This document shows, in pieces, positions 5,856 through 7,867 of a stretch of 7,867 nt of DNA (position 1 is the stretch's first letter; each line of letters begins with the position of its first letter). The translations under genes were made by a program, and so were the position numbers. The DNA is from Nitrosomonas sp. UBA6494. GTDB lineage: Bacteria > Pseudomonadota > Gammaproteobacteria > Burkholderiales > Nitrosomonadaceae. A model generated the notes under the pieces. It was not told where the DNA came from. It was given only the letters and a program-made list of their open reading frames with translations, and did no database searches. The stretch is from positions 1 to 7,867 of the forward strand of contig DJMI01000147.1 of the NCBI GenBank assembly GCA_002435335.1. The letters are read 5' to 3'.

Positions 5856-5871
5856 GTTAGCGTGCTAAAAT
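5843..5871 (+). promoter_or_regulatory. coxB: Candidate sigma-70 promoter of the coxBA operon
   Basis: TTGTTT (5843-5848), a 17-base spacer and TAAAAT (5866-5871) preceded by TG at -15/-14 (5863-5864) form a reasonable extended -10 promoter. Transcription would begin near 5878, leaving a leader of about 220 bases before coxB. Inverted repeats overlap it, which suggests regulation. Other AT-rich hexamers nearby (TACAAT at 5797) lack a matching -35. Confidence 0.45.
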
Positions 5872-5925
5872 TTCCATTCGATTAATTAGCATGTGGAAGT
5901 CATCTGTAACTTAGTAAATCTAGGT

Positions 5926-5934
5926 TGTGGATAA
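5926..5934 (-). promoter_or_regulatory. Consensus DnaA-box match in the coxB leader
   Basis: TGTGGATAA on the + strand is the exact complement of the E. coli consensus DnaA box TTATCCACA. No origin-like cluster surrounds it, so this is a sequence match with unknown function. A second exact match occurs inside coxB at 6543-6551. Confidence 0.3.
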
Positions 5935-6035
5935 AAAAGAAATTCGGCCAAGAATAGTAATAATCATTAATCATTGTGGTTTTGATAAGCAAGATTAAGG
6001 CGTATAACTTTCGTAAGCTGGCTGAGCAAAACGTT

Positions 6036-6070
6036 CAGATTTCTAACGTTAAAGTTGCGCCCGAAATCTG
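6036..6070 (+). promoter_or_regulatory. Leader hairpin before coxB
   Basis: CAGATTTC (6036-6043) pairs perfectly with GAAATCTG (6063-6070) across a 19-base loop that itself contains the palindrome TAACGTTA (6044-6051). The hairpin ends 18 bases before the coxB Shine-Dalgarno and may influence translation or mRNA stability. Function is inferred from position only. Confidence 0.4.
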
Positions 6071-6098
6071 TAAAATTAGTAATCAAGTGGGGGGAAAT

Positions 6099-6914
6099 AT
6101 GAGAAGTAAGTCAGTAGCAACCCTGGCGGGGGTATCCGCTCTCGCTTTGTATTCAAGTATGGCGGTTGGGTCAAAATATAATTTTCCTGAGCCGCAAAGT
6201 GTCATTGCGAAAGATATCTATGATCAGCACATCGTGTTGATGTGGATTTGCTTGGCAATTTTCATTGCTGTGTTTGGAGTAATGTTTTATTCGTTGCTTA
6301 AGCATCGCAAGTCTTTAGGATATAAAGCGGCTAATTTTCATCACAGCACGACAGTAGAGATCATTTGGACGGTTATTCCATGTATTATTCTTGTTGTTAT
6401 GGCTGTACCAGCGACAAAGACAGTTATCGCCATGAAAGATACGTCTGCCCCTGATATAACCATTAAAGCGACGGGATATCAGTGGATGTGGGGTTATGAT
6501 TACTTGCAAGGTGAGGGCGAGGGAATCAGTTTCTTCAGTAAATTATCCACACCTCGTGCTCAAGTAGAAAACAAGGCTCCAAAAGGAGAAAATTACTTGC
6601 TGGAAGTTGATAATCGTGTTGTTGTACCAGTCGGTAAAAAAGTTCGAGTTATCTTGACGGCAAATGATGTTATTCATGCTTGGTGGGTGCCCGCTCTTGG
6701 TGTCAAGCAAGATGCTATTCCTGGGTTTATACGAGATACATGGTTTACTGCAGATAAAGCTGGCGTTTATACAGGAAATTGCGCTGAGCTGTGTGGTAAA
6801 GATCACGGATTTATGCCTATCGTTGTAGAAGTGATGGAAGAAGCTGATTATTCAAAATGGGTTGCTGCTCAGAAAGCATCAGCAGTTAAAACATCAATGC
6901 ATGTGGAAAAATAA
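6099..6914 (+). CDS. coxB: Cytochrome c oxidase subunit II (aa3-type, CuA)
   Basis: Subunit II of the heme-copper oxidase takes electrons from cytochrome c at its CuA centre and passes them to heme a in subunit I. It is held in the inner membrane with its copper domain in the periplasm. The 271 residues include an N-terminal signal-like segment (about 5-24), membrane helix 1 (about 45-67), helix 2 (about 87-108) and the cupredoxin domain. The electron-entry aromatic motif YQWMWGYDY is at 127-135. CuA ligands are H193 (in VIHAWWVP), C228, E230, C232, H236 and M239 (in GNCAELCGKDHGFMP). No C-terminal cytochrome c domain is present. The ATG at 6099 is preferred because it follows a GGGGGG Shine-Dalgarno (6089-6094) and begins a good signal peptide. 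An upstream in-frame GTG at 5976 would add 41 unlike residues. coxA follows after 17 bases. Confidence 0.96.
   Translation: MRSKSVATLAGVSALALYSSMAVGSKYNFPEPQSVIAKDIYDQHIVLMWICLAIFIAVFGVMFYSLLKHRKSLGYKAANFHHSTTVEIIWTVIPCIILVVMAVPATKTVIAMKDTSAPDITIKATGYQWMWGYDYLQGEGEGISFFSKLSTPRAQVENKAPKGENYLLEVDNRVVVPVGKKVRVILTANDVIHAWWVPALGVKQDAIPGFIRDTWFTADKAGVYTGNCAELCGKDHGFMPIVVEVMEEADYSKWVAAQKASAVKTSMHVEK
6543..6551 (+). other. Consensus DnaA-box match inside coxB
   Basis: TTATCCACA matches the E. coli consensus DnaA box exactly. It encodes part of KLSTPR in CoxB, so it may be coincidental. It is listed because an identical 9-mer occurs inverted 0.6 kb upstream. Confidence 0.25.
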
Positions 6915-6931
6915 GGAAGAGGAGATAGATT

Positions 6932-7867
6932 ATGGCAGCAGTACATGGTGACGCACACGGTCACGAACATGATGATCATCATCCTAGCGGTATAATGCGC
7001 TGGATAACAACGACCAACCACAAAGACATCGGCACGATGTATTTGTGGTTCTCTTTTACAATGTTGTTCATCGGAGGTTTTTTGGCGATGGGGATTCGTG
7101 CTGAGTTGTATCAGCCTGGACTCCAAATTCTAGAACCGGAAATGTTTAACTCGTTTACCACTATGCATGGACTGATCATGGTATTTGGCGCGATCATGCC
7201 AGCATTTGTGGGGTTTGCAAACTGGCAAGTACCGATGATGATAGGTGCGCCAGACATGGCCTTTGCACGGATGAACAACTGGAGCTTCTGGTTGTTGCCG
7301 GTTGCAGGCACAATGCTGGTGGGGTCGTTTTTTGTGCCAGGAGGTGCGGCAGCAGGTGGTTGGACATTTTATCCGCCGCTATCGACGCAAGGTGGATTGG
7401 GAACTGACATGATGCTTTTCTCAGTTCATATCTTAGGTGCATCATCTATTATGGGGTCTATTAATATTATTACCACCATTCTGAATATGCGCGCACCTGG
7501 CATGACATTGATGAAAATGCCGATGTTCGTTTGGACATGGTTAATCACTGCATATTTGTTGGTGCTGGTGATGCCTGTTTTAGCAGGTGTGGTAACAATG
7601 TTGATAACAGACCGTCATTTCGGTACCAGCTTCTTTAATGCGGCAGGTGGCGGTGACCCGGTATTATTCCAACATATTTTCTGGTTCTTCGGACATCCTG
7701 AAGTTTATATCATGATATTGCCGGCATTCGGTATTGTGTCAGAAGTTATTCCGACTTTCGCACGTAAGCCATTGTTCGGTTATTCATCTATGGTATACGC
7801 AACCGCGTCAATCGCAATTTTATCGTGTGTGGTATGGGCGCATCATATGTTTACCGCAGGTATGCCA
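6932..7867 (+). CDS. coxA: Cytochrome c oxidase subunit I, 5' part (runs off window)
   Basis: Subunit I is the catalytic core of the aa3-type oxidase, where O2 is reduced at heme a3-CuB and protons are pumped. The window holds the first 312 codons of an expected 520-550, open to the edge. The N-terminus is histidine-rich (six His in the first 17 residues), then comes the classic TTNHKDIGTMYL (27-38). Seen residues are the heme a ligand H79 in TTMHGLIMVF, the D-channel entrance D108 in GAPDMAFARMNNWSFW, CuB ligand H255 with E257 and the cross-linked Y259 in WFFGHPEVYIMILP, and CuB ligands H304-H305 in VWAHHMFTAGMP. GHPEVY marks a type A heme-copper oxidase. The K-channel lysine and remaining heme ligands lie beyond the window. 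The ATG at 6932 follows a strong GGAAGAGGAG Shine-Dalgarno, 17 bases after coxB, so the two are co-transcribed. Confidence 0.97.
   Translation, partial: MAAVHGDAHGHEHDDHHPSGIMRWITTTNHKDIGTMYLWFSFTMLFIGGFLAMGIRAELYQPGLQILEPEMFNSFTTMHGLIMVFGAIMPAFVGFANWQVPMMIGAPDMAFARMNNWSFWLLPVAGTMLVGSFFVPGGAAAGGWTFYPPLSTQGGLGTDMMLFSVHILGASSIMGSINIITTILNMRAPGMTLMKMPMFVWTWLITAYLLVLVMPVLAGVVTMLITDRHFGTSFFNAAGGGDPVLFQHIFWFFGHPEVYIMILPAFGIVSEVIPTFARKPLFGYSSMVYATASIAILSCVVWAHHMFTAGMP

Larger units (their letters stand above)
5677..6098. other. 422-base non-coding region upstream of coxB, rich in inverted repeats
   Basis: I see no supportable gene here on either strand. It holds short inverted repeats at 5713-5724 (GTGAA-TT-TTCAC) and 5754-5774, a widely spaced 9-bp inverted repeat (5784-5792 with 5847-5855), a 16-bp palindrome (5825-5840), a cluster of TTAGC/GCTAA elements (5857-5890), a candidate sigma-70 promoter (5843-5871), a consensus DnaA-box match (5926-5934), and a hairpin (6036-6070) just before the coxB ribosome binding site. 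The region most likely carries the control sequences of the cox operon. I do not recognise a known riboswitch. Confidence 0.7.

Noticed and set aside
5976..6098. 41-residue N-terminal extension of CoxB from GTG 5976
   Set aside because: It has no Shine-Dalgarno, would place unlike residues before a good signal peptide, and the ATG at 6099 has its own ribosome binding site.
1..7867. CRISPR array, tRNA, rRNA, insertion sequence or prophage
   Set aside because: No regularly spaced direct repeats, cloverleaf sequences, transposase-like frames or terminal inverted repeats were seen.

Overview
The window looks like ordinary chromosomal DNA of a betaproteobacterium. AtpD, AtpC, RuvA, RuvB, CoxB and CoxA all read like betaproteobacterial orthologues, and the moderately low GC content (judged by eye) and AT-rich spacers would suit a Nitrosomonas-like member of the Nitrosomonadales. 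The genus is inferred from sequence feel, not from a database search. All genes I can support lie on the + strand. I see no mobile element, CRISPR array, tRNA or rRNA.

Layout. (1) 2-1073: the end of the F1Fo ATP synthase operon, with the 3' part of atpD and complete atpC, closed by a strong intrinsic terminator at 1088-1115. (2) 1219-4132: a tight yebC-ruvC-ruvA-ruvB cluster with a likely promoter just upstream. YebC is a TACO1-family translation or regulatory protein. RuvC, RuvA and RuvB together migrate and cut Holliday junctions. (3) 4160-4594: an unrecognised small protein with an N-terminal membrane anchor, 27 bases after ruvB and probably on the same transcript. (4) 4722-5393: a Bax-inhibitor-1/YccA family membrane protein with its own extended -10 promoter, followed by a strong terminator at 5419-5450. 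(5) 5497-5676: a 59-residue protein with two predicted membrane helices, a GTG start and a strong Shine-Dalgarno. (6) 5677-6098: a 422-base non-coding leader rich in inverted repeats. (7) 6099-7867: coxB and the first 312 codons of coxA, the CuA and heme/CuB subunits of an aa3-type cytochrome c oxidase, running out of the window.

How the genes work together. The two ends are energy metabolism: the oxidase builds the proton gradient and ATP synthase spends it. The middle is recombinational repair. The layout is a run of separate transcription units, not one system.

The most unusual observation is the ruvC start. The homology-supported first codon is ATC (1968-1970), placed exactly where a start should be behind a good Shine-Dalgarno. 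No ATG, GTG or TTG is available that keeps the first catalytic aspartate. This is either a rare AUC initiation, a point mutation or sequence error of ATG, or a one-base deletion in an A run. The second most useful observation is the short membrane ORF before coxB and the structured coxB leader. I found no convincing undescribed multi-gene system.
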